Shown here: one piece after another, positions 44,876-53,462 of the stretch | Layout of the letters: every line of letters starts with the position of its first letter | Position numbering within the stretch: the stretch's first letter is position 1 | Notes under the pieces: model-generated | Told to the model about the DNA's origin: nothing | Databases searched by the model: none | The model's input: only the letters and a program-made list of their open reading frames with translations | Translations under genes and position numbers: made by a program | NCBI RefSeq assembly: GCF_900177375.1 | Contig: NZ_FWZU01000004.1 | Location: forward strand, 434,001-498,000 | Direction: 5' to 3' | DNA from: Desulfovibrio gilichinskyi | GTDB lineage: Bacteria > Desulfobacterota > Desulfovibrionia > Desulfovibrionales > Desulfovibrionaceae | DNA length: 64,000 nt

Positions 44876-46771
44876 ATGAAATCTAAAGATGATAATTTAA
44901 ACAAAACAAATGTCTGTCCTGAGGACTTTATTGATGAGCTTAACACTCTGCGTGGGAGAGTCTCAGAGCTTGAAGCTACGAGATCTCTGTGCGGTAATTT
45001 CAGTAAGGAATGTAATCTCAGTACACAGATTAATGATTCGCAGATGGATGACAAGAATTATCGATTTGAAGACTATTTTGATGTTGAGGCCATTCAGCAG
45101 ATTCAGGATGCCTTTTCCGAGGCGACAAGTGTCGCTTCGATTATCACGGACCTTGACGGACAACCCATAACCAGACCAAGCCGATTTTGTAAGCTGTGTA
45201 ACGATGTTATCCGCAAGACTCCTAAGGGGCTTAAGAATTGTATGCGTTCCGATGCATCATTCGGCACAAAAAGCCCACTCGAACCTATAATGCGTCCTTG
45301 CCTGAGCGGCGGACTCTGGGACGGCGGTACAAGTTTTTATGTCGGGGACCGTCATATTGCGAATTGGATAATCGGTCAGGTTCGCTGTCCGCCCATTAAT
45401 GACGAGCGCATCAAAGGGTATGCCAGAGAGATAGGCGCGGACGAGGATGAATTTATGGAGGCCCTGAAGCTTGTGCCTGTCATGTCGCGCGAAAAATTTA
45501 TGAGTGTCTGTAATGTCCTTTGCCTTGTGGCCAATCAGATTTCAATTTTAGCCCGCAAAAATTTTTTACAGGCTCAGGCCATTGCCAGACGGCGGGTTGC
45601 AGAGGCTGCTTTGCGTGAAAGTGAAGAACGTTTCCGCCAGCTTTCCCAGTCAACTTTTGAAGCTATATTTATTCATCGTGACGGGGAAATTCTGACTACA
45701 AACAAGGCCGGGCATCGAATTTTCGGTTATTCTCAGGAGGAATTTTCCGGCCTCAATATTGATGATCTGGCTGATCCTGTTCATCGGAAAAAAGTTAAAG
45801 AATACACATCAAAAAATAAAAAATACCGCTTCGACGCAAATTTCAGGTGCAGAGACGGCAAGATGCTGATTTGCGAGATTCAGCAGCGCGACATAATTTT
45901 TCAGGGTGAAAGCGTAGGAGTCTGTGCCATAAGAGACGTTACTGAACGGATTGAATCCGAGCGGCAGAGTAAAGAAAAAGAGCAGCAGCTTATTCAGGCT
46001 GATAAAATGGTTTCGCTGGGCATTCTTGTTTCAGGTATGGCCCATGAGATAAACAATCCAAACAGTTTCATGACTCTCAATCTTCCGTTGCTGGGTGATA
46101 TATGGGGTGATATTGCTCCGATTCTGGAAGATTATTACCATGAAAACGGCGAGTTCTTAGCCGGAGGTTTGGAGTACTCTGAACTTAGAAGTTTTATGCC
46201 GGACCTGCTTTCAAGGATGCAGGAGGGGGCATGCAGAATCAGCGGAATTGTGAACAGCCTCAAGGATTATTCTCGGATACAGCCCGGTGAATTGATGTGG
46301 GATGTTGACCTTCGAGATGTGATCAAGAACTCACTGCGTCTGCTGGAAAATATGATCAGCCAGAAAACAGCTAAGTTTGAAACTGATCTTGCGGAATCTC
46401 TACCCACTGTTCGCGGTAATTCCCAGCGTCTATCACAGGTTCTGATCAACCTGCTGGTTAATTCATGCGAAGCTTTGACTGATCGTAAACAGGGAATTCA
46501 TCTTTCGTCAAAGTTCAATAAGGCTGAAAAAAGAATAGATATAATTGTGAGTGATGAGGGCAGCGGTATTGCAACTGAAAACCTTACGAAGATAACAGAT
46601 CCGTTTTTTACCACAAAACGGAACAGTGGCGGAACAGGGCTTGGGCTCTCCGTGTCTTCGTCGATTGTACAGGAACATTCCGGCGAATTGGAATTTTCCG
46701 GCAATCCCGGCGGGGGGACTGTTGCAAGATTTTCTATTCCGGTCGTAGAAAATGAGGATGAGAATGCATAA
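44876..46771 (+). CDS. Soluble sensor histidine kinase with PocR and PAS domains
   Basis: 631 residues, no membrane segments. After a short coiled coil comes a PocR ligand-binding domain (about residues 60-235; FCKLCNDVIRKTPKGLKNC and RPCLSGG carry its conserved cysteines), then PAS (~250-365), HisKA with H390 (GMAHEINNPN) and HATPase (NLLVNSCEAL, DEGSGI, GTGLGLSV). PocR is named after the 1,2-propanediol utilisation regulator and binds small alcohol-like molecules in known cases. The kinase faces the diol-dehydratase-like enzyme unit and overlaps its response regulator gene, so it likely senses that enzyme's substrate. Confidence 0.9.
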   Translation: MKSKDDNLNKTNVCPEDFIDELNTLRGRVSELEATRSLCGNFSKECNLSTQINDSQMDDKNYRFEDYFDVEAIQQIQDAFSEATSVASIITDLDGQPITRPSRFCKLCNDVIRKTPKGLKNCMRSDASFGTKSPLEPIMRPCLSGGLWDGGTSFYVGDRHIANWIIGQVRCPPINDERIKGYAREIGADEDEFMEALKLVPVMSREKFMSVCNVLCLVANQISILARKNFLQAQAIARRRVAEAALRESEERFRQLSQSTFEAIFIHRDGEILTTNKAGHRIFGYSQEEFSGLNIDDLADPVHRKKVKEYTSKNKKYRFDANFRCRDGKMLICEIQQRDIIFQGESVGVCAIRDVTERIESERQSKEKEQQLIQADKMVSLGILVSGMAHEINNPNSFMTLNLPLLGDIWGDIAPILEDYYHENGEFLAGGLEYSELRSFMPDLLSRMQEGACRISGIVNSLKDYSRIQPGELMWDVDLRDVIKNSLRLLENMISQKTAKFETDLAESLPTVRGNSQRLSQVLINLLVNSCEALTDRKQGIHLSSKFNKAEKRIDIIVSDEGSGIATENLTKITDPFFTTKRNSGGTGLGLSVSSSIVQEHSGELEFSGNPGGGTVARFSIPVVENEDENA

Positions 46772-48182
46772 AGTCGCAGGTCTTACACCAAGATATCCGC
46801 TTTTGCTTGTTGATGATGAAGATTCATGGCTGCAAAGTTTCAGGGCTACTCTCCGTTCACAGGGGATAGATAACGTAGTTCTCTTAAATGACGGAACTAA
46901 AGTGATGGAAGTGCTCGGGCGGAATAAATTCTGCGCTGTTGCTGTAGACCTGATGATGCCCGGTATTTCCGGCGAAGAGCTCATTCCGCAGATTGTTGAA
47001 GAACATCCAGAGCTTCCTGTTCTCGTTATTTCAGGGCTTAATGATATTAAAGCCGTAGTGAACTGTATCCGCAAGGGAGCTTTTGATTTTATTGTCAAAA
47101 CCGAGGAACGTAATACCCTTATTGCCGGGGTGCGTCATGCTATTGAAATTTTTGAGCTGCGGCAGGAAAACAGTTCGCTGCAGCAAAGTTTTTTCATGGA
47201 CGGTCCTGACAGGCCGGAGCTGTTTTCAGAGATTATTACTGCCCACAAGGATATGTATTCCATATTCAAATATATTGAAGCCATAGCTGAAACTTCGCGC
47301 CCTGTGCTTATTACAGGTGAATCCGGAGTAGGTAAGGAACTGATCGCGCGGGCAGTGCATAAAGCCAGCGGACGCAAAGGGGAATTTGTCGCCGTAAATG
47401 TCGCCGGATTAGATGATAATATTTTTTCAGATACATTGTTCGGGCACAAAAAGGGTGCTTTTACCGGAGCGGCTGAAGCCCGCATCGGACTGGTGGAAAA
47501 AGCTAAAAAAGGGACTTTGTTTCTTGATGAAATAGGTGATCTCAGCCAGACATCGCAGACTAAATTGCTGCGACTGTTGCAGGAACATGAGTTTATGCCG
47601 CTGGGATCTGATATGGCTAAGCGTTCAAGCGCAAGGATTATTACTGCAACTCATCAGTCAATCAACGGAATGCAGGAACATGGTAAATTCCGCAAAGATC
47701 TGTTTTTCAGGCTGCGTGGACATATGCTGTGCATCCCGCCTCTCAGAGAGCGGATGGAAGACATTCCGCTTCTGCTTTCACATTTTTTGAATGAAGTGCA
47801 GGCAGAAGTAGGAGTTGATGTTGAGGCTGATGTCCATGAAATAGCAAGATTTCTGGCTAATTATTCTTTCCCCGGAAATATACGGGAGCTTCAGCATTTG
47901 GTCCATGATGCTGCCGGTATTTGCGGCTATAAAGGGCTAATGGCAAAGCATTTTAAGAAGCTGCTGGTCGTGCCGTTAGAGTCAAGTTCAAGTGGCTTTA
48001 ATACTGCTTTGGAAGAAAGTGTAACGTTTGGAACCAGATTGCCGACTTTGCATGAACTCAGATCTAAGCTATTTGATGAAGCTCTCCGGCGCACAAAAGG
48101 GAATCAATCCTCCGCTGCGCAGCTTATAGGTGTCACCAGACAGGCTGTGAGCAAGTATTTAAAGAAAAATGAATATGATTAG
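46764..48182 (+). CDS. NtrC-family sigma-54 response regulator
   Basis: About 472 residues: receiver (LLLVDDEDSW, D62 in VDLMMPGISG), AAA+ with Walker A GESGVGKE, GAFTGA loop and GTLFLDEIGDLS, and a Fis-type helix-turn-helix (NQSSAAQLIGVTRQAVSKYLKK). I prefer the ATG at 46764, preceded by GAGGATGAG, over in-frame ATGs at 46752 and 46758; all overlap the kinase gene end. Cognate of the PocR kinase. Likely targets are the two sigma-54-like promoters in the divergent region at 44.4-44.8 kb. Confidence 0.9.
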   Translation: MHKVAGLTPRYPLLLVDDEDSWLQSFRATLRSQGIDNVVLLNDGTKVMEVLGRNKFCAVAVDLMMPGISGEELIPQIVEEHPELPVLVISGLNDIKAVVNCIRKGAFDFIVKTEERNTLIAGVRHAIEIFELRQENSSLQQSFFMDGPDRPELFSEIITAHKDMYSIFKYIEAIAETSRPVLITGESGVGKELIARAVHKASGRKGEFVAVNVAGLDDNIFSDTLFGHKKGAFTGAAEARIGLVEKAKKGTLFLDEIGDLSQTSQTKLLRLLQEHEFMPLGSDMAKRSSARIITATHQSINGMQEHGKFRKDLFFRLRGHMLCIPPLRERMEDIPLLLSHFLNEVQAEVGVDVEADVHEIARFLANYSFPGNIRELQHLVHDAAGICGYKGLMAKHFKKLLVVPLESSSSGFNTALEESVTFGTRLPTLHELRSKLFDEALRRTKGNQSSAAQLIGVTRQAVSKYLKKNEYD

Positions 48183-48194
48183 TATGCTATGATG

Positions 48195-49046
48195 TTAGTG
48201 GGCAGCCGTGCCGACCCGTGAAGCTTCAATCAAAATTTCTGTTACGAATTTGGAAGCATTCCGGGTGGTCCAGTAATCAGTTATGTACCGCTCGTATGAC
48301 TCTTCTCCGAGTATATATCCGTTGTGGCCCGCCCACCTGCAAATCTTTTGATAAGTTTTGTGAATTTCTTCATGCGGGCCTATGTGATAGCAAGACACCA
48401 TCATGCAGCCGCCAAATTTGAATTGGTTTTCTTCGTTGCATGGCATCAAAGTCTTTTGCAATATTTTAACAGGCTGGTTTCTGTTCTCTACTCTGTCGTT
48501 TAAAGAGGAGAAATTAATAATAACCGGTCCGGTTATTTCATTTTCAAGATTTTCAACATGCTGCGTAAACTCAAGGTTGATAATTGATGATTTAATATCA
48601 TTATCAAATTCTTGATCCAGAAAAATGAGATTTGAAGGATCAACATATTTAACAGAAACTTCTTTGATATTGTTGTCTATCACCATTTCCGCTTCTAAAA
48701 TCAGCGTATACCAGTCCCGTACAGAGACGTGTTTTCTGCGAAGTTTTTCCTGATCTTTTTCTAGCTCGTTAATTTTAGAAACAAAAGAATTTTGGAGAGA
48801 TTTGAAGACATTGGATCCACTTCCTTCGATGAATTCTTTCATTTCATCAAGAGTAAATCCCATTTGTTTGTAATATTTAATGACAGGAACGGCTAACAGC
48901 GCATCGAGAGTATAGTATCTGTAGTTGTTGTAGTCGTGGCGGTGAGAGGGAATGAGATTTATCGTATCATAATAGCGAAGAGCTTTTTTCGATATGTTAC
49001 ATATCTTGCTCATGTCTCCTATGAAATACCTATTTTTAGTTTTCAT
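48195..49046 (-). CDS. MerR-family regulator with GyrI-like effector domain
   Basis: 283 residues: N-terminal MerR winged helix (YFIGDMSKICNISKKALRYYD; YNNYRYYTLDALLAVPVIKYYKQMGF), a dimerisation coiled coil (~75-125) and a C-terminal GyrI-like effector domain (CYHIGPHEEIHKTYQKICRWAG; GEESYERYITDYW). This is the BmrR-type layout for organic ligands, with no metal-binding cysteine pair at the end of the coil. SD GGAGGA precedes the ATG. Two promoters with MerR-type long spacers flank the region ahead of the transporter and cut operons (50617-50647 and 51110-51141), and this is the only MerR protein in the window, so it probably activates both. Confidence 0.88.
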   Translation of the reverse strand: MKTKNRYFIGDMSKICNISKKALRYYDTINLIPSHRHDYNNYRYYTLDALLAVPVIKYYKQMGFTLDEMKEFIEGSGSNVFKSLQNSFVSKINELEKDQEKLRRKHVSVRDWYTLILEAEMVIDNNIKEVSVKYVDPSNLIFLDQEFDNDIKSSIINLEFTQHVENLENEITGPVIINFSSLNDRVENRNQPVKILQKTLMPCNEENQFKFGGCMMVSCYHIGPHEEIHKTYQKICRWAGHNGYILGEESYERYITDYWTTRNASKFVTEILIEASRVGTAAH

Positions 49047-49110
49047 AGTTTTCCTCCTGTAGCTTTTTTAGTCTGTCATTTAAATATGTTGTTAAAGTTC
49101 ATATAAAAAT

Positions 49111-49142
49111 GGGGAGCGTTTTACCGTGGTGAAACGCTCCCC
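49111..49142 (-). terminator. Terminator of the transporter/88-aa unit
   Basis: Minus strand: GGGGAGCGTTT-N10-AAACGCTCCCC followed by ATTTTTA. It separates this unit from the MerR gene, which must have its own promoter in the 60 bp that remain or rely on read-through. Confidence 0.85.
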
Positions 49143-49166
49143 TTATATCTACGAGAATTTTTTAGG

Positions 49167-49433
49167 TCAATCCTTGATATAGCGATTGATCGTTGCGGCC
49201 CCTTCTTCGTGGGCGCGGTAGTAAACCCGGAGTTCTTCGTTGGAATCAAGGTCAAATCTAGATTCTTCAAGAAGGCCGTTGGCTTCAGCTGTCATCAAGG
49301 CATTTATTATAGAATGTTTTTTGAATGCTTTGAAGTGGCCGTACTGATCTTTTAACGCATCCATTACGCAGTCCGCGCAAGCTTCGTCAGTTTTAGTAAC
49401 AAATTTTAATATAGCGTAGTTTAAGGGGTTCAT
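49167..49433 (-). CDS. Small unknown protein, possibly winged-helix-like
   Basis: 88 residues that I do not recognise. Predicted helices (MNPLNYAILKFVTK, CADCVMDALKDQYG, HSIINALMTAEANGLLEE) followed by a hydrophilic strand-like segment recall a small PadR/winged-helix pattern; the pair CADC could bind metal. Its ATG overlaps the stop of the DMT transporter gene by 4 bp (ATGA), so both are co-translated under the MerR-type promoter. A regulatory or transporter-associated role is only a guess. Confidence 0.6.
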   Translation of the reverse strand: MNPLNYAILKFVTKTDEACADCVMDALKDQYGHFKAFKKHSIINALMTAEANGLLEESRFDLDSNEELRVYYRAHEEGAATINRYIKD

Positions 49434-50515
49434 GCTATCTCCTGATCATTTTTTTTGAACAAATCCATGGGGTTCATTGATATGATAAAGATACCGATAA
49501 CCATTGTTATGGCTGCTATCCATGCGATAGGAGGCATAGCCCATCCTTCGTATCCAAAACAAACACCAAGAACTATCCAGCAGCAAAATGGTCCCCAGAA
49601 TGAAAAGGTTCCGTTGCAAGACATTCCAAGAGCTGCTCCGCACATAGCGTTGCCTTTATACCAGTACATGAAGGTCAGGTACGCACTAAGGCCGGCAATA
49701 ACAAACCAAATAATGGAGCTGTCGGTGAAGGACTGTGCAACCATGCTGAATGCATCAACATGCGCGATCATGCTGAACAAAGGTACTAAAATAAGAAGAT
49801 TTGAAAGACCGGCGGTGACCTGACGGATAGTAATACCGATTTCAGGGTCGATCATTGAGGTTCCATAACCGCATATACATCCTTCAATTCCCCAGCAAAC
49901 TGCTGCAAGGAAGCCAAAGAAGAGACCTAACAGAAGGTTGTCAGGAACATTATCGCCGATTCCTGTACTACCGATCATGAAGCTGGCTCCGAAACAAATG
50001 GCGATACCGAGAAGCATACGGGAGTTCAGTTCTTGTTTAAACAGGATTCTTCCCAGAATAGCTCCAACTGCCGGACAAAGAGCAGCGATAGGAACTACAA
50101 TGGAGCCTGCGAGCTGGAGGCCGACGACATATGCAGTACTTGCAAGCGGTCCGCCGATAATAGCTGCGATAACCATTGCTAGGCCGGGTTTAGTTTTTAT
50201 GCATCTTAGAAAATCGCCGAATCTTCCTCTGAAGTTCGCAATGCCTACAGCCCAGACTGCGCTGCATGTATCAGTTGTAGCTGCTCCGAGTGCGCTTAGC
50301 AGATACATAACTCCAAAAGCAGATAAGCCGGAATTTGCTCCGTACCATTCAACCCAAACGCCCTTGGACATACCAAGAGTCATGAATGCAGTATAAAATC
50401 CGTATAGAAGTCCTGAAAGCAGGGCTGTAATAATCCCCTGCCTTCGAAAGCTTGTTGCAAGCTTTCGTTTCGCAGTCACTGCTGCCGGGTTTAGTGCAAT
50501 TGAAGCGTGCCCCAT
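49430..50515 (-). CDS. DMT-superfamily (EamA-like) transporter
   Basis: About 361 residues with ten membrane helices in two repeated halves. ASTAYVVGLQLAGSIVVPIAALCPAVGAILGRILFKQ shows the EamA hallmark (hallmark piece: ALCPAVGAILGRILFKQEL), and a polar region with many cysteines lies late in the protein (SCNGTFSFWGPFCC). ATG at 50515 follows AAGGAG; an ATG at 50530 would overlap that ribosome binding site. It is divergent from the cut operon, with matching MerR-type promoters on both sides, so uptake of choline or export of trimethylamine/ethanol is the likely role (inference). Confidence 0.75.
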   Translation of the reverse strand: MGHASIALNPAAVTAKRKLATSFRRQGIITALLSGLLYGFYTAFMTLGMSKGVWVEWYGANSGLSAFGVMYLLSALGAATTDTCSAVWAVGIANFRGRFGDFLRCIKTKPGLAMVIAAIIGGPLASTAYVVGLQLAGSIVVPIAALCPAVGAILGRILFKQELNSRMLLGIAICFGASFMIGSTGIGDNVPDNLLLGLFFGFLAAVCWGIEGCICGYGTSMIDPEIGITIRQVTAGLSNLLILVPLFSMIAHVDAFSMVAQSFTDSSIIWFVIAGLSAYLTFMYWYKGNAMCGAALGMSCNGTFSFWGPFCCWIVLGVCFGYEGWAMPPIAWIAAITMVIGIFIISMNPMDLFKKNDQEIA

Positions 50516-50616
50516 GGTCGTCTCCTTCAAACATTAAAAGATGAATATGAAAAATATTTCCTCACATAAGTCCGTATCCACTTCCGTTATGCGGATACAA
50601 ACTACTCCTCTTTATA

Positions 50617-50647
50617 TTTATACCCTTCCCCTTAAGGGGAAGGTCAA
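50617..50647 (-). promoter_or_regulatory. MerR-type promoter of the transporter unit
   Basis: On the minus strand -35 TTGACC, a 19-bp spacer and -10 TATAAA. The spacer contains the perfect 20-bp palindrome CCTTCCCCTTAAGGGGAAGG (50624-50643). Over-long spacers with a central palindrome are the mark of MerR-activated promoters. Confidence 0.8.
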
Positions 50648-51109
50648 TGCTGTTATTCGAATTTGGCTTGGAACTGGCTAGTTTGTGAATAATTAATTAG
50701 CCGTTTTTATTCATTTTAGTCTTAAATATCATAATGTTATATAAACTAATAAGTGTTAAAGATTTCACAAATGTCTCGTTTTTATCCGGCCGGACAGAAC
50801 CATATCTTGTTAATAAAAGTCTTAAGTCAAAGCTGTTGTTGCTGTTTTAAAACAGTTAAAAATGAAGAAAAGTTTGTATATAAATAGTATTTAATTACAG
50901 GAGTTTATAGAATAATGGTCATTCATGTTTTTCTCCGAAAAGAAGATTGTTTGTCGTAAAATTTGATACTTCCCTTCCAGCAAATCGGTGTGTTTCCATA
51001 GTAATTATCCTAATTTTGGTCAAATAAATGCCTTTTTTGTAATTATCTTGAACAAAAATGTAACATTTTAATCTCTTAACAACTAAAATAAAAAATTTCG
51101 AAAAGTGTG
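50648..51109. other. AT-rich DNA between the divergent MerR-type promoters
   Basis: About 460 bp without a supported gene. It is AT-rich with several T/A tracts. Apart from the two promoter palindromes at its edges I see no further repeat or hairpin. Confidence 0.4.
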
Positions 51110-51141
51110 TTGACCTTCCCCTTGGGGGGAGGGGGTAGGCT
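51110..51141 (+). promoter_or_regulatory. MerR-type promoter of the cut operon
   Basis: -35 TTGACC (51110-51115), a 20-bp spacer and -10 TAGGCT (51136-51141). The spacer holds CCTTCCCCTTGGGGGGAGG, the same operator as in the divergent promoter but with a diverged right arm. Located 100 bp before the first shell-protein gene. Confidence 0.75.
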
Positions 51142-51240
51142 TAAAGTCGGAGATAAAAGAGAACTTGAGTTCAGGAGTTCTTAATCCGCTCGGCAGAAGT
51201 TGCAGTTATGAACTGAAGAATCAGCTCAAATGGAGATCAC

Positions 51241-51858
51241 ATGAGATATTACGGCGAAGAGGCTTTGGGCCTTATTGAAACTCTTGGAATGGTTCCGGCA
51301 ATAAACGGCGCAGACCAAATGCTGAAAACAGCAGATGTAGAGCTTATTTCATACGAAAACGTAGGGTCTACCCTTGTTGCCGTTATGGTTAAAGGAGATG
51401 TCGCTGCCGTTAAAGCTGCGGTTGAAGCCGGAGCTGTTGCAGCAGCTGAAATAGGCAAACTGACCGCACAGAACGTTATGGCTCGTCCAATCCGCGGAGT
51501 CGGCGAAATCGTTTCCGTGCATGCTGTTGAAAGCAGTGATGATGCAGATGCGCAAGCTGGCAGACCAAAAGCAATGGGGCTCATTGAAACCTTCGGTATT
51601 GTCTATGTTCTTGAAGCTGCCGACGCCATGATGAAGGCTGCTGATGTAGAACTCATCGGATATGAAAACGTAGCTTCAGGATACATTTCAGTTTTGGTTC
51701 AAGGTGATGTTGCAGCATGTAAATCCGCTGTAGAAGCCGGAGTCAAAGCAGTCCATGAAATGGGCGTTGAAGTGTACAGCTCTGTTGTTATCCCGACCCC
51801 TCATCCTGATTTAGTAAAAATTACTGAAAGATACGCACTCAGCACTTTGCTTGCTTAA
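51241..51858 (+). CDS. Tandem-domain microcompartment shell protein
   Basis: 205 residues made of two canonical BMC domains (1-~95 and ~113-200) joined by an acidic linker (ESSDDADAQAG). Each has the GLIETLGMVPAINGADQML / GLIETFGIVYVLEAADAMM start and the loop before VKGD/VQGD. It should form a trimeric pseudohexagonal tile of the shell facet. SD GGAG precedes the ATG. First gene of the cut operon, 71 bp before the aldehyde dehydrogenase homologue. Confidence 0.9.
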   Translation: MRYYGEEALGLIETLGMVPAINGADQMLKTADVELISYENVGSTLVAVMVKGDVAAVKAAVEAGAVAAAEIGKLTAQNVMARPIRGVGEIVSVHAVESSDDADAQAGRPKAMGLIETFGIVYVLEAADAMMKAADVELIGYENVASGYISVLVQGDVAACKSAVEAGVKAVHEMGVEVYSSVVIPTPHPDLVKITERYALSTLLA

Positions 51859-51928
51859 TTCCGCTGTGACTTTGTGGAATGTGTGGGAACGAAGTGATTG
51901 TTTATACACATGCTAGAGGGGGGATATA

Positions 51929-53431
51929 ATGATTGTTGACAGTGATTTACTTTCCATTCAGCAAGCCAGAATTCTTGCGGAGAATGGGCATGAAGCGCAA
52001 AAGAAGCTGGCCTCTTTCCCACAGGAAAAGCTGGATGAAATTGTCGAGAGCATGGCTGACGCTGTTGAAAAACATGCTAAAGACCTTGCCGTCATGTCTC
52101 AGGAAGAAACTGACATCGGTAAATGGCAGGATAAATATGTCAAAAATCATTTTGTCTGTGAGCAAGTCCGTACCCAGCTAAGATCCATGCGTTGTGTGGG
52201 GGTTATTAATAAAGATCCGCAAAAGCACATTATGGATATAGGCGTTCCTGTCGGAGTCATTGCAGCCCTCTGTCCTGTAACAAGTCCTGTTTCCACAACT
52301 GTCTGCAACGCCCTGATTGCGATTAAATCAGGAAACGGAATAATCTTTTCCCCGCATCCCGGAGCCGTAAAAAGCATCAGCATGGTTTTAGACATCATGA
52401 TTGAGGCTGCGCAGGCTCACGGTCTGCCGGAGGGATGTCTCTCCTATCTTGGAACCGTTACCAAAAGCGGAACCAAAGAACTCATGAACCATAGACTCAC
52501 TTCTCTGGTTCTTGTCACCGGAGTTCCGGGAATGCTTCAAACCGCTCATTGCTCAGGAAAGCCCGTTATTTATGGTGGAACAGGTAATGGTCCTGCTTTT
52601 ATTGAGCGTTCTGCAAACATAAGTCAGGCCGTCAAAGACATCATTTCCAGTAAAACATTTGATAACGGCATTGCTCCGTCAGCGGAACAGTCCATTGTTG
52701 TTGACTCCTGCATCGCAAGCGACGTCAAACGTGTTTTATATGATAACGGTGCTTATTTCATGTCGGATGAAGAGTCGCAAACTCTTGCCGAACTTTTCTT
52801 CCGCCCTGACGGTCAACGTAAAAAGGGAATGATCGGTCAGTCCGCCGCGGTTATCGCCCGCAGAGCCGGATTTAATGTACCGGAAAATGTATCTGTGCTT
52901 GTCGCAGAACGTAAGTACGTTTCCGAGACAGACCCTTATTACAAAGAATTTCTTTCCCCCGTTCTTGCTCTTTATGTGGAGGATGACTGGATGCATGCCT
53001 GTGAAAAGTGCATCGAGCTGCTGCTCCACGAGAGAAACGCCCACACCTTGGTAATTCACTCCGGTGACGAAGAAGTAATCCGCCAGTTTGCTTTGAAAAA
53101 GCCGGTTGGAAGATTGCTGGTCAATACTCCGGGTACTTTCGGTGGAATGGGCTTAACCACAAATCTCTTCCCCTCAATGACTCTCGGTAGCGGTTCCGCC
53201 GGACGCGGCATCACGTCTGACAATGTGTCGCCGCTTAATCTTATCTACACCCGAAGGGTTGGATACGGAGTCAGGCACATGAACGGACCGGAAGACGTAA
53301 TTAATAATAGTGAAAATCATTGCCCGGCAGCGGTTGAGCACAAAGAAAGCAATGATTCTAATCTGGAGCAGGCATTACAGCTGCTCCTGAAAAAGGCGAT
53401 TGAAGCAATAAATGATCCTGCGGATCGTTAA
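51929..53431 (+). CDS. cutB: Acylating aldehyde dehydrogenase homologue lacking the catalytic cysteine (CutB-like)
   Basis: 500 residues of the EutE/PduP family (GVPVGVIAALCPVTSPVSTT; SGNGIIFSPHP; GPAFIERSAN; SKTFDNG). Where the active-site motif GTICASEQ occurs in the downstream paralogue (C247), this protein reads GIAPSAEQ, so the nucleophilic cysteine is replaced by P250. It cannot use the normal thioester mechanism. The C-terminus ends in an amphipathic helix (NLEQALQLLLKKAIEAI) typical of encapsulation peptides. It is therefore probably an encapsulated pseudoenzyme, perhaps a partner or scaffold for CutF or CutC. The symbol follows operon position. Confidence 0.85.
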   Translation: MIVDSDLLSIQQARILAENGHEAQKKLASFPQEKLDEIVESMADAVEKHAKDLAVMSQEETDIGKWQDKYVKNHFVCEQVRTQLRSMRCVGVINKDPQKHIMDIGVPVGVIAALCPVTSPVSTTVCNALIAIKSGNGIIFSPHPGAVKSISMVLDIMIEAAQAHGLPEGCLSYLGTVTKSGTKELMNHRLTSLVLVTGVPGMLQTAHCSGKPVIYGGTGNGPAFIERSANISQAVKDIISSKTFDNGIAPSAEQSIVVDSCIASDVKRVLYDNGAYFMSDEESQTLAELFFRPDGQRKKGMIGQSAAVIARRAGFNVPENVSVLVAERKYVSETDPYYKEFLSPVLALYVEDDWMHACEKCIELLLHERNAHTLVIHSGDEEVIRQFALKKPVGRLLVNTPGTFGGMGLTTNLFPSMTLGSGSAGRGITSDNVSPLNLIYTRRVGYGVRHMNGPEDVINNSENHCPAAVEHKESNDSNLEQALQLLLKKAIEAINDPADR

Positions 53432-53462
53432 TGAATAATATCTCTTAAATGGAGGAAGCAAA

